A stretch of 64,000 nucleotides of DNA from contig NZ_LMDG01000009.1 in NCBI RefSeq assembly GCF_001426265.1, forward strand, positions 1 through 64,000, read 5' to 3'. The number at the start of each line of letters is the position of its first letter. Position 1 is the stretch's first letter. Origin of the DNA: Rhizobium sp. Root1220. GTDB taxonomy: Bacteria > Pseudomonadota > Alphaproteobacteria > Rhizobiales > Rhizobiaceae. The notes under the pieces were generated by a model. That model had not been told where the DNA came from. It ran no database searches and saw only the letters and a program-made list of their open reading frames with translations. This document shows, piece after piece, positions 52,318-60,982 of the stretch. The position numbers and the translations under genes were made by a program.

Positions 52318-52821
52318 ATGACCAAAACTGCAAAGCCCGTCGTCAATGTGGCCGATCTGGAACTCGAATACTGGAAGCAGGGTGAGTTGTACGAGAGCGC
52401 GGACACCTCGTTCGGGGCTCTTCTCGGTCTTGCCGGTCTAGGCATCAGTTACAATGAAGTGCCGCCGGGGAAAGCGAGCTGCCCGTTTCACAATCACCAC
52501 GTCGAGGATGAAGCATTCTTCATAATCGACGGTAGCGGCGAATACCGCTTAGGTCCCGAGCGTTTCGCGATCAGCAAGGGCGACATGCTGGGTGCGCCCG
52601 CCGGCGGCCAAGAAACCGCGCACCAGATCATCAACACCGGATCGACACCGCTGGTCTATCTCGGCCTCTCAACCATGGCGAAAACCGAGATCGTCGAGTA
52701 TCCCGATTCTGGAAAGTTCCTCGCCAAGACCACCCACGTAGGGGAACAGCCTCATCGGTTTCGCTTCATGGCGAGGGAAAACGAAAGCCTGGACTACTGG
52801 GACGGCGAGCCGAAGGCATGA
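52318..52821 (+). CDS. Cupin-domain protein
   Basis: A 167-residue single-domain cupin. Motif 1 is PFHNHHVEDEAFFIIDGSGEYRLG with the metal-binding H-x-H and Glu; motif 2 includes GDMLGAPAGGQETAHQIINTG. The C-terminus (GEQPHRFRFMARENESLDYWDGEP) is typical of cupins of unknown substrate, possibly sugar- or auxin-binding-like. AGGAGG lies ahead of the ATG. The GNAT gene follows after 24 bases, so the two may be one unit. Confidence 0.88.
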   Translation: MTKTAKPVVNVADLELEYWKQGELYESADTSFGALLGLAGLGISYNEVPPGKASCPFHNHHVEDEAFFIIDGSGEYRLGPERFAISKGDMLGAPAGGQETAHQIINTGSTPLVYLGLSTMAKTEIVEYPDSGKFLAKTTHVGEQPHRFRFMARENESLDYWDGEPKA

Positions 52822-52845
52822 CACGCCTTGCCGAGATCCATTGAC

Positions 52846-53382
52846 ATGGCGACTATTCCCACAATTGAAACCGACCGATTGATACTGCGCCCGCATAGGC
52901 TTGATGACTTCGAAGAGTATCAGACGATGTGGAGCGACGATGCTGTCGTGCGCTTCATCAGCGGTGTTCCGTCTACGCGCGAACAGTCCTGGGCCCGCTT
53001 GTTGCGCGCTGCCGGGATGTGGCACCATCTGGGCTTCGGCTTTCTCGCAATCGAGGAGAAGGTCAGTGGTCGCTTCATCGGCGAAGCGGGATTTCTCGAG
53101 ATGAAGCGCGATATGCGCCCTCTCAGTACCGAAGGCACATTGGAAACGGGCTGGGCTCTCGTTCCGGAGGCTCAGGGCAAGGGTTATGCACTGGAAGCGC
53201 TGCAGGCACTGATCTGCTGGGCGGACACGCGTTTTCCGTCGAAGCCAATGACGTGCATTATCGATCCTTCGAATGCAGCATCACTCCGCCTTGCCCATAA
53301 GCTCGGCTTTGGGGAAGCCAGGCGCACCCACTACAATGGAGAGGTCATTATGCTTTCGCGGCCGGGAATTCTGCCAACCTAG
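52846..53382 (+). CDS. GNAT-family N-acetyltransferase (RimJ/RimL type)
   Basis: A 178-residue protein with the RimJ/RimL layout: IETDRLILRPHRLDDFEEYQTMW at the start, GWALVPEAQGKGYALEALQALICWA as the acetyl-CoA-binding motif A, and NAASLRLAHKLGFGEARR as motif B. The acceptor is unknown. The ATG at 52846 gives the standard IETDRL start; a TTG at 52828 is possible. Its 3' end overlaps the ribE 3' end by 35 bases on the other strand. Confidence 0.88.
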   Translation: MATIPTIETDRLILRPHRLDDFEEYQTMWSDDAVVRFISGVPSTREQSWARLLRAAGMWHHLGFGFLAIEEKVSGRFIGEAGFLEMKRDMRPLSTEGTLETGWALVPEAQGKGYALEALQALICWADTRFPSKPMTCIIDPSNAASLRLAHKLGFGEARRTHYNGEVIMLSRPGILPT

Positions 53383-53965
53383 CGGCATACCGCGCCATGG
53401 TATCAACTTCGAAGTTGACGAGGTCGCCCGCCTTGCGCTCGCCCCAAGTCGTCACCTCGAGCGTGTGGCGAATGATAAGCACGTCGAAGTCGGTGCCATC
53501 GACCGCATTTACCGTCAGCGATGTGCCATCCAAGGCAATCGATCCCTTGGGCGCGACGAACTTTGCAAGGTGTTCCGGTGCCCGCAGGCGGAAGCGTGTA
53601 GCGTCGCCCTCCTCCGTAACGGCGAGGATTTCGGCTTTTCCATCGACGTGGCCGGAGACAATGTGACCGCCAAGTTCGTCGCCGATCTTCAGCGATCGCT
53701 CAAGATTGATCTGGCTACCCCGCTCCCACGTGCCGATGGTGGTCAGGCGCAGCGCCTCTTCCCAGGCCTCGACTTCAAACCAGCGGCCGTTGCTGCCTTG
53801 GCTCGGCAGGCCGGTCACTGTCAGGCAGATACCGGAATGAGAGATCGATGCGCCCATGTCTATTGTCGTGGGGTCATAGGCCGTCGCGACGCGCAACTTG
53901 ATGCCCTCTTTCAACGGCGAGACGGACTCGACCGTGCCAACGTCGGTAACAATTCCGGTAAACAT
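53348..53965 (-). CDS. ribE: Riboflavin synthase alpha chain
   Basis: A 205-residue enzyme with two similar lumazine-binding barrels, starting MFTGIVTDVGTVESV and repeating at GHIVSGHVDGKAEILAV. It dismutates two lumazines to riboflavin and the ribityl pyrimidine. The ATG overlaps the ribD stop codon by one base (TGATG), so translation is coupled. Called ribC or ribE depending on the nomenclature. No second in-frame copy in the window. Confidence 0.96.
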   Translation of the reverse strand: MFTGIVTDVGTVESVSPLKEGIKLRVATAYDPTTIDMGASISHSGICLTVTGLPSQGSNGRWFEVEAWEEALRLTTIGTWERGSQINLERSLKIGDELGGHIVSGHVDGKAEILAVTEEGDATRFRLRAPEHLAKFVAPKGSIALDGTSLTVNAVDGTDFDVLIIRHTLEVTTWGERKAGDLVNFEVDTMARYAARLAEFPAAKA

Positions 53966-55074
53966 CAAACTTCTCTTTCGTATTCGTCCAGACGATCATC
54001 GCCAAAATTGAATGTGGCGACATGGGCAAAGCCGACTGGCATATCGGTCTTCGAAACGGGCGATTCAATACCGCCCTCTCCTATTGTGGCTGGCCCCTGA
54101 TAGAGCAGGATGCGGTCCACGTAGCCTGAATCCAGGAATAGTTTCGCCGTGTTGGCTCCGCCTTCGATGACGAGTGAGGAAACGCCCCGCGAGGCGAGAG
54201 CCGAAAGAAGTTCGTCGGGGCGATAGGGATTGCATTGGACGACTTCGGCACCGGCTGCATCGAGCGCCGCGCGCCTCGCGAGGAAAGCCACATCATCACT
54301 ATCGCCAAAGCCAGGCGGTTCAGCCGCGACAACAACCAGTGGAACATCCTTGGCCGTCCTGACCAGCTTGCTTTGCAACGGCAGGGAAAGACGCTCGTCA
54401 AGCACAATGCGCAGCGGTGACCGCTCTTCAAGACCGTGTGTGCGGACGGTCAGTAGTGGATCATCCGCTATCGCCGTGCCGATACCAACAAGGATCGCGT
54501 CGGATTCGGCGCGGAGTTTCTGGACGTCAGCGCGAGCGGCGGCGCCAGTGATGGCAACCTGCCCTTCGCCCTGCCTCCCGATCATGCCGTCAGCAGAAAC
54601 GGCAAGTTTGAGAGTCACATACGGCCGTTTCCTTGTCTGTCGCATGAGGTATCCGGCGAGCGAACGCTTCCCCTCTTCTTCCAGAACTCCAGTATCGACC
54701 TCGATCCCGGCATCGCGCAGCATGGCGATACCTCTGCCAGAGACACGCGGATCCGGATCGGTCACGCTGACGACGACGCGACCGATGCCAGAGGCAATCA
54801 AGGCCTCTGAACAGGGTGGTGTTTTGCCATAATGCGAACACGGCTCGAGGGTGACATAGGCGGTTGCGCCACGGGCTAGCTCGCCGGCCGCGGCAAGCGC
54901 CTGCGGCTCGGCGTGCGGACGACCGCCAATGGCTGTGGTGCCCTCTCCGACAATCTTTCCGTCGCGGACGATGACACAGCCGACAGAGGGATTGATGGAT
55001 GTCTGGCCGAGATGCAGGAGACCGAGGCGGATCGCCTCCTGCATGAAATGCGCGTCGTCGGGCGAAGCGCTCAT
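53965..55074 (-). CDS. ribD: Riboflavin biosynthesis deaminase/reductase RibD
   Basis: A 369-residue bifunctional enzyme. The N-terminal deaminase has the zinc site HAEPQAL (His54, Glu56) and PCSHYGKTPPC (Cys79, Cys88). The C-terminal reductase begins RPYVTLKLAVSADGMIG and includes VIEGGANTAKLFLDSG. It performs the second and third steps of riboflavin synthesis. It starts 3 bases after nrdR and is coupled to ribE. Confidence 0.97.
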   Translation of the reverse strand: MSASPDDAHFMQEAIRLGLLHLGQTSINPSVGCVIVRDGKIVGEGTTAIGGRPHAEPQALAAAGELARGATAYVTLEPCSHYGKTPPCSEALIASGIGRVVVSVTDPDPRVSGRGIAMLRDAGIEVDTGVLEEEGKRSLAGYLMRQTRKRPYVTLKLAVSADGMIGRQGEGQVAITGAAARADVQKLRAESDAILVGIGTAIADDPLLTVRTHGLEERSPLRIVLDERLSLPLQSKLVRTAKDVPLVVVAAEPPGFGDSDDVAFLARRAALDAAGAEVVQCNPYRPDELLSALASRGVSSLVIEGGANTAKLFLDSGYVDRILLYQGPATIGEGGIESPVSKTDMPVGFAHVATFNFGDDRLDEYEREV

Positions 55075-55077
55075 CGG

Positions 55078-55554
55078 TCAGGTATCCAGCGGATCGCGCG
55101 CGATCTTGGCGTTGATTTCCGAGATGACATTCTCGAAGTCCTCGGCATGAGAGAAATCACGATAGACCGATGCATAGCGGACGAAGCCGACATCATCGAG
55201 GCTCTTCAACGATTCCAGCACCTGAAGGCCGATCTGCTCGGAACTGATCTCGACCTCGCCCGAGCTTTCAAGGCGGCGGACGATGCCGGAGACGGCACGT
55301 TCAATGCGGTCGCGGTCAACCGGACGCTTGCGCAGGGCGATCTCGAAAGAGCGCACCAGCTTGTCGCGGTCGAACGGCACCTTTCGGCCGGTCTTCTTGA
55401 CGACCATCAACTCGCGCAGTTGCACTCGCTCGAACGTCGTGAAGCGGCCACCACAGTCGGGACAGATACGCCTGCGGCGGATGGACGTGTTGTCCTCCGC
55501 CGGGCGTGAATCCTTGACCTGTGTGTCTTCCGATCCGCAGAATGGGCAGCGCAT
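55078..55554 (-). CDS. nrdR: Transcriptional repressor NrdR
   Basis: A 158-residue nucleotide-sensing repressor of ribonucleotide reductase genes. The zinc ribbon uses Cys3, Cys6, Cys31 and Cys34 ([18 protein letters not shown]), and an ATP-cone domain fills residues 49-139 ([20 protein letters not shown]). It lies 9 bases after glyA and 3 before ribD, the common glyA-nrdR-ribD order in alphaproteobacteria. Confidence 0.97.
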   Translation of the reverse strand: MRCPFCGSEDTQVKDSRPAEDNTSIRRRRICPDCGGRFTTFERVQLRELMVVKKTGRKVPFDRDKLVRSFEIALRKRPVDRDRIERAVSGIVRRLESSGEVEISSEQIGLQVLESLKSLDDVGFVRYASVYRDFSHAEDFENVISEINAKIARDPLDT

Positions 55555-55563
55555 CCGCTATCC

Positions 55564-56862
55564 TTAACCCAGGTAGTCGTACATTGGGAAGCGACCGGTG
55601 AGGTTCGTCACCTTGCCTCTCACAGCGGCTTCGACGCCGGCGTTGCCTTCGTCGGAGTTGGCAGCCTTCAGGCCATCGAGAACCTCGACGATGAGGTTGC
55701 CGATTTCCTTGAATTCCGCTTCCTTGAAGCCACGCGTCGTGCCGGCCGGCGTGCCGAGGCGGACGCCAGAAGTGACGAACGGCTTTTCAGGGTCGAACGG
55801 GATGCCGTTCTTGTTGCAGGTGATGTAGGCACGGCCGAGCGCCGCTTCGGCGCGCTTGCCGGTCGCGTTCTTCTTGCGAAGATCAACCAGCATCAGGTGG
55901 TTGTCGGTGCCGCCGGAGACGACGTCGAGGCCGCCTGCGATCAGTGTCTCGGCAAGGGCCTTGGCGTTCTTGACGATCTGCGCGGCGTAGTCCTTGAAGT
56001 CCGGCTGAAGCGCCTCGCCAAAGGCAACGGCCTTCGCAGCGATGATGTGCATGAGCGGACCACCCTGGAGACCCGGGAAGACGGCCGAGTTGAACTTCTT
56101 GGCCAGCGCCTCGTCGTTCGTGAGGATCACGCCACCGCGCGGACCGCGCAGCGACTTGTGGGTCGTGGTGGTGGCAACGTGGCAATGCGGGAACGGCGAC
56201 GGATGCTGGCCGCCGGCGACGAGACCAGCGATGTGGGCCATATCGACCATGAGATATGCGCCAACGGAGTCGGCGATCTCGCGGAAACGCTTCCAGTCCC
56301 AGATACGGGAGTAAGCGGTGCCGCCAGCGATGATGAGCTTCGGCTTGGTTTCCTCTGCCTTGCGCGCAACTTCATCCATGTCGAGAAGATTGTCGCCTTC
56401 ACGAACGCCGTAGGAAACGACGTTGAACCACTTGCCGGACATGTTGACAGGCGAGCCGTGCGTCAGGTGACCACCGGAATTGAGGTCGAGACCCATGAAG
56501 GTGTCGCCCGGCTGCAGCAGCGCCAGGAACACGGCCTGGTTCATTTGGCTACCGGAGTTCGGCTGAACGTTGGCGAAGTTGACGCCGAAGAGCTTCTTGG
56601 CGCGTTCGATCGCGAGTTCTTCAGCGATATCGACGAACTGGCAGCCGCCATAGTACCGCTTGCCCGGATATCCCTCGGCGTACTTGTTGGTCATGATGGA
56701 GCCCTGGGCTTCCAGAACTGCACGGGAAACGATGTTTTCCGAGGCAATCAGTTCGATCTCATGCCGCTGGCGGCCAAGCTCCTTTTCGATCGCACCGAAA
56801 ATTTCCGGATCGGTATCGGCGAGCGAGCGATTGAAGAAGGTCTGGGTGGAAGCATTTGTCAT
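55564..56862 (-). CDS. glyA: Serine hydroxymethyltransferase
   Basis: A 432-residue PLP enzyme that interconverts serine and glycine and supplies methylene-tetrahydrofolate. The PLP lysine is Lys236 in [23 protein letters not shown] and YGGCQFVD are the other hallmark segments. The ATG at 56860-56862 ([20 protein letters not shown]) has GAGGAG upstream; the longer frame starts with a TTG inside that ribosome-binding site. First gene of glyA-nrdR-ribD-ribE. I saw no glycine riboswitch in the short gap ahead. Confidence 0.97.
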   Translation of the reverse strand: MTNASTQTFFNRSLADTDPEIFGAIEKELGRQRHEIELIASENIVSRAVLEAQGSIMTNKYAEGYPGKRYYGGCQFVDIAEELAIERAKKLFGVNFANVQPNSGSQMNQAVFLALLQPGDTFMGLDLNSGGHLTHGSPVNMSGKWFNVVSYGVREGDNLLDMDEVARKAEETKPKLIIAGGTAYSRIWDWKRFREIADSVGAYLMVDMAHIAGLVAGGQHPSPFPHCHVATTTTHKSLRGPRGGVILTNDEALAKKFNSAVFPGLQGGPLMHIIAAKAVAFGEALQPDFKDYAAQIVKNAKALAETLIAGGLDVVSGGTDNHLMLVDLRKKNATGKRAEAALGRAYITCNKNGIPFDPEKPFVTSGVRLGTPAGTTRGFKEAEFKEIGNLIVEVLDGLKAANSDEGNAGVEAAVRGKVTNLTGRFPMYDYLG

Positions 56863-56960
56863 GGCCGGGCTCCTCAACTGGAATGCGCGAAGGTATTAGC
56901 CTTCCGCCCTGTCTAGGGCAATACGAAGAACGACATTTGCTGGGCAATCTACGCGCAACA

Positions 56961-56988
56961 AAAAACCGCGCCGGAAAAGCGCGGTTTT
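56961..56988 (-). terminator. Rho-independent terminator of ldtP
   Basis: AAAACCGCGC (56962-56971) pairs with GCGCGGTTTT (56979-56988) over 10 bp with a 7-base loop; the minus-strand transcript continues into further U residues. It is 27 bases after the ldtP stop and separates it from glyA. Confidence 0.88.
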
Positions 56989-57014
56989 CAAAGCAAATAC
57001 GCTGGCCGATGGCC

Positions 57015-58319
57015 TTACTGGACCGGCTGCTCGGTCGTTGCCGTCGTGTCGAGCGCCAGTTCGGCATTGCCGTCCATCTGATAGATATCGTCGCGGAACT
57101 GCACGACGCCATCCGGCATGCCCCATGCCGAGATGTAGACGAAATACACCGGCACTTCTTCGGAAAGCTTGATCGGCGTGTTGACGCGGGTGGTGATGAC
57201 CTGCTCCATCTGCTGACGCGACCAGGGCGGAGTGTCGCGAAGCAGCCAGTTCGTCAGGTCGCGGACATTCTGGACACGGACACAACCCGACGATTCAAAA
57301 CGCATGAGCTTGTTGAACAGACCCTGTTGCGGCGTGTCATGCATATACTCGCCGTTCTTGTTGTAGAAGTTGATTTTCGTCGACGCCATGGCGTTGATCT
57401 TGCCAGGATCCTGCCGGAACATCAGGTTCGGTGCCTTCTCCGCATTCCAGTCGATCGTTTCCGGCGGTACCTCGTTGCCCTTGCCGTCGATCAGTCGAAT
57501 GGCATTTCTCTCAAGATAGGTCGGGTCCTTGCGCATCAGCGGAACGATGTCCTTCTCGACGATCGAGCGCGGCGCGGTCCAGTAGGGATTGAGGATGACC
57601 TCATAGATCTTCGAGTTCACGAGATGCGTTGGGCGGCTGATGCGGCCGACAACCGCTGCATGGCGCGTTGCAACACTGCCGTCCTCGACCGCTTCCACAT
57701 AGGCAGCAGGAATGTTGACCATGACGTGGCGACGTCCGAGCTCTTCCGGGAAGGTCTGCAGGCGAATGGCGTTTGTGTTCAGTTGCTGCAAGCGAACGTC
57801 AGCCGGGACGTTCATAGCCTTAAGCGTGAATTCGCCGATGACGCCATCGGACGGAAGGCCGTGGCGTGCCTGAAAGCGCTTCACCGCACCATCAACATAA
57901 GAGTCGAATGCGGACGACATGCCTGCTTCGCGCGGCAGGTCACCGCTGATGGCAAGACGCTGACGCAAAGCCTGCACGGACGGATCGGTGACGCCGAGCT
58001 GGAGGCGCTGCTCCCCCGGATTGACCTGTGGCCAGCCGCCGGCGGACGCGATCTGCTGATACTGCCCAATTGCCTGCTGTATGCTGCCAACCGACTGCGG
58101 CCCGAGGATCGGCGTATTGGAAACGACCGCCGTCGCGGTACGGGAAGCGGCTTTCGCGTCGAACTGATCGTCCCAGTCCCCACGCTCGGGCGCATTGATA
58201 AGCGAATCGATTGCCGACTGCGCGAATGCCGGCGCAGCCAATGCGCTCGCACCTACCATTGCCGCCGACGTCAGAAACGCCCGGCGGGAGAAAGATTCAG
58301 TTCCGATTTTTTTCGACAT
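57015..58319 (-). CDS. ldtP: L,D-transpeptidase (LdtP-like)
   Basis: A 434-residue periplasmic enzyme of the YcbB group. It begins with a twin-arginine signal (SRRAFLTSAAMVG, residues 11-23; cleavage after AFA33), then a peptidoglycan-binding domain (YVDGAVKRFQARHGLPSDGVIGEFTLKAMNV) and a YkuD catalytic domain with His327 and Cys346 in HDTPQQ...ESSGCVRVQN. It makes 3-3 crosslinks in peptidoglycan. In Liberibacter and Sinorhizobium the neighbouring MarR protein LdtR activates this gene. Own promoter and terminator. Confidence 0.9.
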   Translation of the reverse strand: MSKKIGTESFSRRAFLTSAAMVGASALAAPAFAQSAIDSLINAPERGDWDDQFDAKAASRTATAVVSNTPILGPQSVGSIQQAIGQYQQIASAGGWPQVNPGEQRLQLGVTDPSVQALRQRLAISGDLPREAGMSSAFDSYVDGAVKRFQARHGLPSDGVIGEFTLKAMNVPADVRLQQLNTNAIRLQTFPEELGRRHVMVNIPAAYVEAVEDGSVATRHAAVVGRISRPTHLVNSKIYEVILNPYWTAPRSIVEKDIVPLMRKDPTYLERNAIRLIDGKGNEVPPETIDWNAEKAPNLMFRQDPGKINAMASTKINFYNKNGEYMHDTPQQGLFNKLMRFESSGCVRVQNVRDLTNWLLRDTPPWSRQQMEQVITTRVNTPIKLSEEVPVYFVYISAWGMPDGVVQFRDDIYQMDGNAELALDTTATTEQPVQ

Positions 58320-58713
58320 TCATCCCAACCACTAAAATGCCGCCGCTTGAGAGACCGCCGGCCTTTGCGCTATCCCTGCGAGAACGCAGATCCCTATCGT
58401 CCGTTGCAACGACGCATAACAAATTGCGCTACCGGCCCTCACATGATTGCAAGCAGGAAGCGCGAGGTTACCCAACCCCCGATTTGAGAGGCGCCATTTG
58501 CTGTGTATTTTCGCTGACATGCCAATATGGCCAATTCGTGTCACTCGCGCAGAACGCAACCGCCAGTGGCAAGCAACCCGGAAAACCGACCTTATCGCCC
58601 ATAAACTGTGGCGTTCAATAGCGGCTAAAAAGCGACTCGAACACAGGTGATTACGGTTGCCTGCCATGCGTTGCAAAGATGCCACGCCGACCCACGAGCA
58701 CCGGGCGCGCGTG
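58320..58713 (-). promoter_or_regulatory. ldtP upstream region
   Basis: 394 bases without a gene, between the stop of the glycosyltransferase-like gene and the start of ldtP. It must hold the ldtP promoter. A short inverted repeat GCCAATATGGC (58521-58531) about 200 bases ahead of the start is the only operator-like site I see; linking it to LdtR would be speculation. Confidence 0.4.
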
Positions 58714-59556
58714 TTACTCACGCCAATGTTCGGCCACCCATGGCGTCGGCCTTATGTAGTGACGAAGATAGCGAAACAGCGACTTGTTGCGTCGCCGCGC
58801 AGGGTCGAACATATGCAGAATGTGATCGAGCGGCGGCGCAGCCTTCCCCTTCAGTCCAAAGCGCCCCTCGACCGCGAACTGCGGATGAAAGTCGCGCGGG
58901 AAAAGGATCACTCGGGCACTGCCGGGTAGACGCGGCGTGAGGAGATAGTTCAGGGGAAATGGCCAGCGGCAATCCTGCCTGAAATGCAAAACCCAACGCC
59001 GCGGAAAGAACTTCACCCCGCCTGGGGCGTTGCGTGTGACGAAACGCTGCTCGAATTCGTATTTGTCGGCGACGCCTTGCGGATCGGCGCGAAACTTTTC
59101 CTGAAGGGGAATAAGCTTGCCGACAGGAAAGCGGAAGAGCGAGGTCTGCCCGAGGCGTTCGAACGGCGTTGTCTGATTGCGTGTCAGGATGACGTCATCG
59201 GGTTCGCCGAGCTCGAAAAACGAATCGAGTGAACCGACGATCACCAGATCGAGATCCAGAAAGAGAACCGGGCCGCTGAGGCTGCCAAGTTTTGGACCCC
59301 AAAGACGTCCCTTTGGCCAGATGCCCTTGGTCTTGACCGGCATGTTCTCAACGTTCAGCGGCGGCAGGTCCTCGCATAAAATCTCCGGATTCAAGTCGCT
59401 CCGGTCGTCGGTAAAGCAGGTGAAGGTGAAAGGCGGCGTGATGTTCCGCTTCACCATAGCATACAGTCGGTTGATGAACGGAGCGCCGTACTTGGTGCCC
59501 CAACTGATGCAGATCACCTGCTTGACGCCGCCGCTTGCGGCCAGAACGCTTGCCAC
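58714..59556 (-). CDS. Glycosyltransferase-like protein (GT-A, DxD motif)
   Basis: A 280-residue protein without signal or membrane helix. VICISWGTKYGAPFINRLYAMVKRN and FTFTCFTDDRSD resemble the nucleotide-sugar-binding start of GT-A enzymes, and LFLDLDLVIVGSLD holds the DxD metal motif. The start is a GTG at 59554-59556. It lies between ldtP and ldtR on the same strand, so a role in envelope sugar transfer under the same control is possible but unproven. Confidence 0.75.
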   Translation of the reverse strand: MASVLAASGGVKQVICISWGTKYGAPFINRLYAMVKRNITPPFTFTCFTDDRSDLNPEILCEDLPPLNVENMPVKTKGIWPKGRLWGPKLGSLSGPVLFLDLDLVIVGSLDSFFELGEPDDVILTRNQTTPFERLGQTSLFRFPVGKLIPLQEKFRADPQGVADKYEFEQRFVTRNAPGGVKFFPRRWVLHFRQDCRWPFPLNYLLTPRLPGSARVILFPRDFHPQFAVEGRFGLKGKAAPPLDHILHMFDPARRRNKSLFRYLRHYIRPTPWVAEHWRE

Positions 59557-59665
59557 TATTTTCCGCCACTTCCTGGTTGGGCGGGGATTTAACGTATGAT
59601 GACCTCATTTATCAAGTGGCACCCGCATGCAGCGGCCAGCCCGCCGTACGCTCATCGCGCATATC

Positions 59666-59716
59666 GCAAGGCAAAAGGGCGCAACGGGTTCACCGCGACG
59701 CCCTTTTGTGCCTTGC
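59666..59716 (-). terminator. Terminator-like stem-loop after ldtR
   Basis: AAAAGGGCG (59673-59681) pairs with CGCCCTTTT (59699-59707), and the stem is extended after a bulge by GCAAGGC/GCCTTGC. It lies about 40 bases after the ldtR stop. Confidence 0.65.
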
Positions 59717-59756
59717 AGGAGGTCCGATAAGCCAGCAGGGAAGTTGGCTTAGCAGA

Positions 59757-60272
59757 TTACAGGCGGTACATGATGCTGTCGTTCCAGAAGCGATCGAGAC
59801 GGGTCAGCAGTTTGTTCATCTGCGTGAACTCGTCGGTGCCGATACCGCCGACCTTGTCGATCGAAGCGACGTGGCGCTCGTAGAGCTTGGCGACGGTTTC
59901 CGCGATCTCCTGGCCGGTTTCCGTCAGGCTGATGCGGACCGAGCGACGGTCGATGCGCGAGCGCTGATGGTTGATGAAGCCTAGGTCCACGAGCTTCTTG
60001 ACGTTGTAGGAGACGTTCGAGCCCAGATAGTAGCCGCGGGAGCGAAGTTCGCCTGCTGTCAGTTCCGAATTGCCGATATTGAAGAGGAGAAGCGCCTGGA
60101 TGGCGTTGACGTCGCTGCGACCCTGACGGTCGAACTCGTCCTTGATGACATCGAGGAGACGGCGGTGAAGACGTTCAACAAGATGAAGGGATTCCATGTA
60201 AAGATCACGGATGCCCAGTTCCTGCTGGTCACGGAAGTTCGATACCGCCTGCGGCTTGATTTTCGTGTTCAT
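59757..60272 (-). CDS. ldtR: MarR-family regulator (LdtR-like)
   Basis: A 171-residue winged-helix regulator, MNTKIKPQAVSNFRDQQELG onward. The recognition region is TAGELRSRGYYLGSNVSYNVKKLVDLGFINHQRSRIDRRSVRISLTETG. Context (same strand, upstream of an ldtP-type gene) and sequence fit LdtR, described in Liberibacter asiaticus and Sinorhizobium meliloti as an activator of the L,D-transpeptidase in osmotic stress. The ATG at 60270-60272 has GAGGC upstream; 24 extra codons in the open frame were left out. Confidence 0.82.
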   Translation of the reverse strand: MNTKIKPQAVSNFRDQQELGIRDLYMESLHLVERLHRRLLDVIKDEFDRQGRSDVNAIQALLLFNIGNSELTAGELRSRGYYLGSNVSYNVKKLVDLGFINHQRSRIDRRSVRISLTETGQEIAETVAKLYERHVASIDKVGGIGTDEFTQMNKLLTRLDRFWNDSIMYRL

Positions 60273-60402
60273 GATGACTGCCTCACTGTTTGTTTGGCGG
60301 TGTTGGTTTTCTTCCCGCCTTGAGACAGACCCTATCGAATACAAATAAAATTCTACTTAAACCGCAGGCTTAACAGCGCCTTACCGAAAACCCATCGTTG
60401 TA

Positions 60403-60837
60403 TCAGGGTAAATCAACACTTACCTGACGGCGACGTCGCCTCTCATACCAGAGGACAGCGCGGAATGCGCAATAGACCAGTGCGACGAACACGTGCAGCA
60501 GAATGACAAGGCGATTGGCCCCGAAGACGTCGGGCAGAAAGCCGTACATCGCAACCTGACCGCCGGCCGCAAGCACCCAGATAACGGGTCCCCAGGAGAC
60601 CGCGAGCCACAGCCCCAGCGACGCCACCGGGAAGAGGACGGCAAGTGAAGTGCTCGCCACCTTCCACGGCAGGCTCAGCAGATCGAAGCGACCGGCGCCG
60701 ACCAGTGAATAGCCGACGAGCATCGCCCAGTATTGCAGGCCGAACCAAAAGCATGAGATCGCAACCATCCTGAGGAACAGGACAAATAGCACGCTTGTCA
60801 GCGTCCGTTTGGGCATCGTCGGAGAATCAGAATCCAT
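60403..60837 (-). CDS. DUF6163-like membrane protein
   Basis: A 144-residue protein with about four membrane helices (VLFVLFLRMVAISCFWFGLQYWAMLVGY, TSLAVLFPVASLGLWLAVSWGPVIWVLAAGG, LVILLHVFVALVYCAF) and an Arg-rich C-terminus (WYERRRRRQ). This pattern matches small rhizobial membrane proteins grouped as DUF6163, function unknown. The frame is open far upstream, opposite hemB; the ATG at 60835-60837 (MDSDSPTMPKRTLTS) is the likely start. Divergent from hemB. Confidence 0.7.
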   Translation of the reverse strand: MDSDSPTMPKRTLTSVLFVLFLRMVAISCFWFGLQYWAMLVGYSLVGAGRFDLLSLPWKVASTSLAVLFPVASLGLWLAVSWGPVIWVLAAGGQVAMYGFLPDVFGANRLVILLHVFVALVYCAFRAVLWYERRRRRQVSVDLP

Positions 60838-60982
60838 GGGCTCAACAATAGGGTTGCAATTGCGTCTTCGCCAGCCGCTCATCACCAGCCGCGTCCATTG
60901 CGGCCAATCGTCCGGTTTGGATTTCGCAAGCGGCATGATATTGAGCGCAGCGACAAATGGAATGGCTGAAAACGGAACGACC

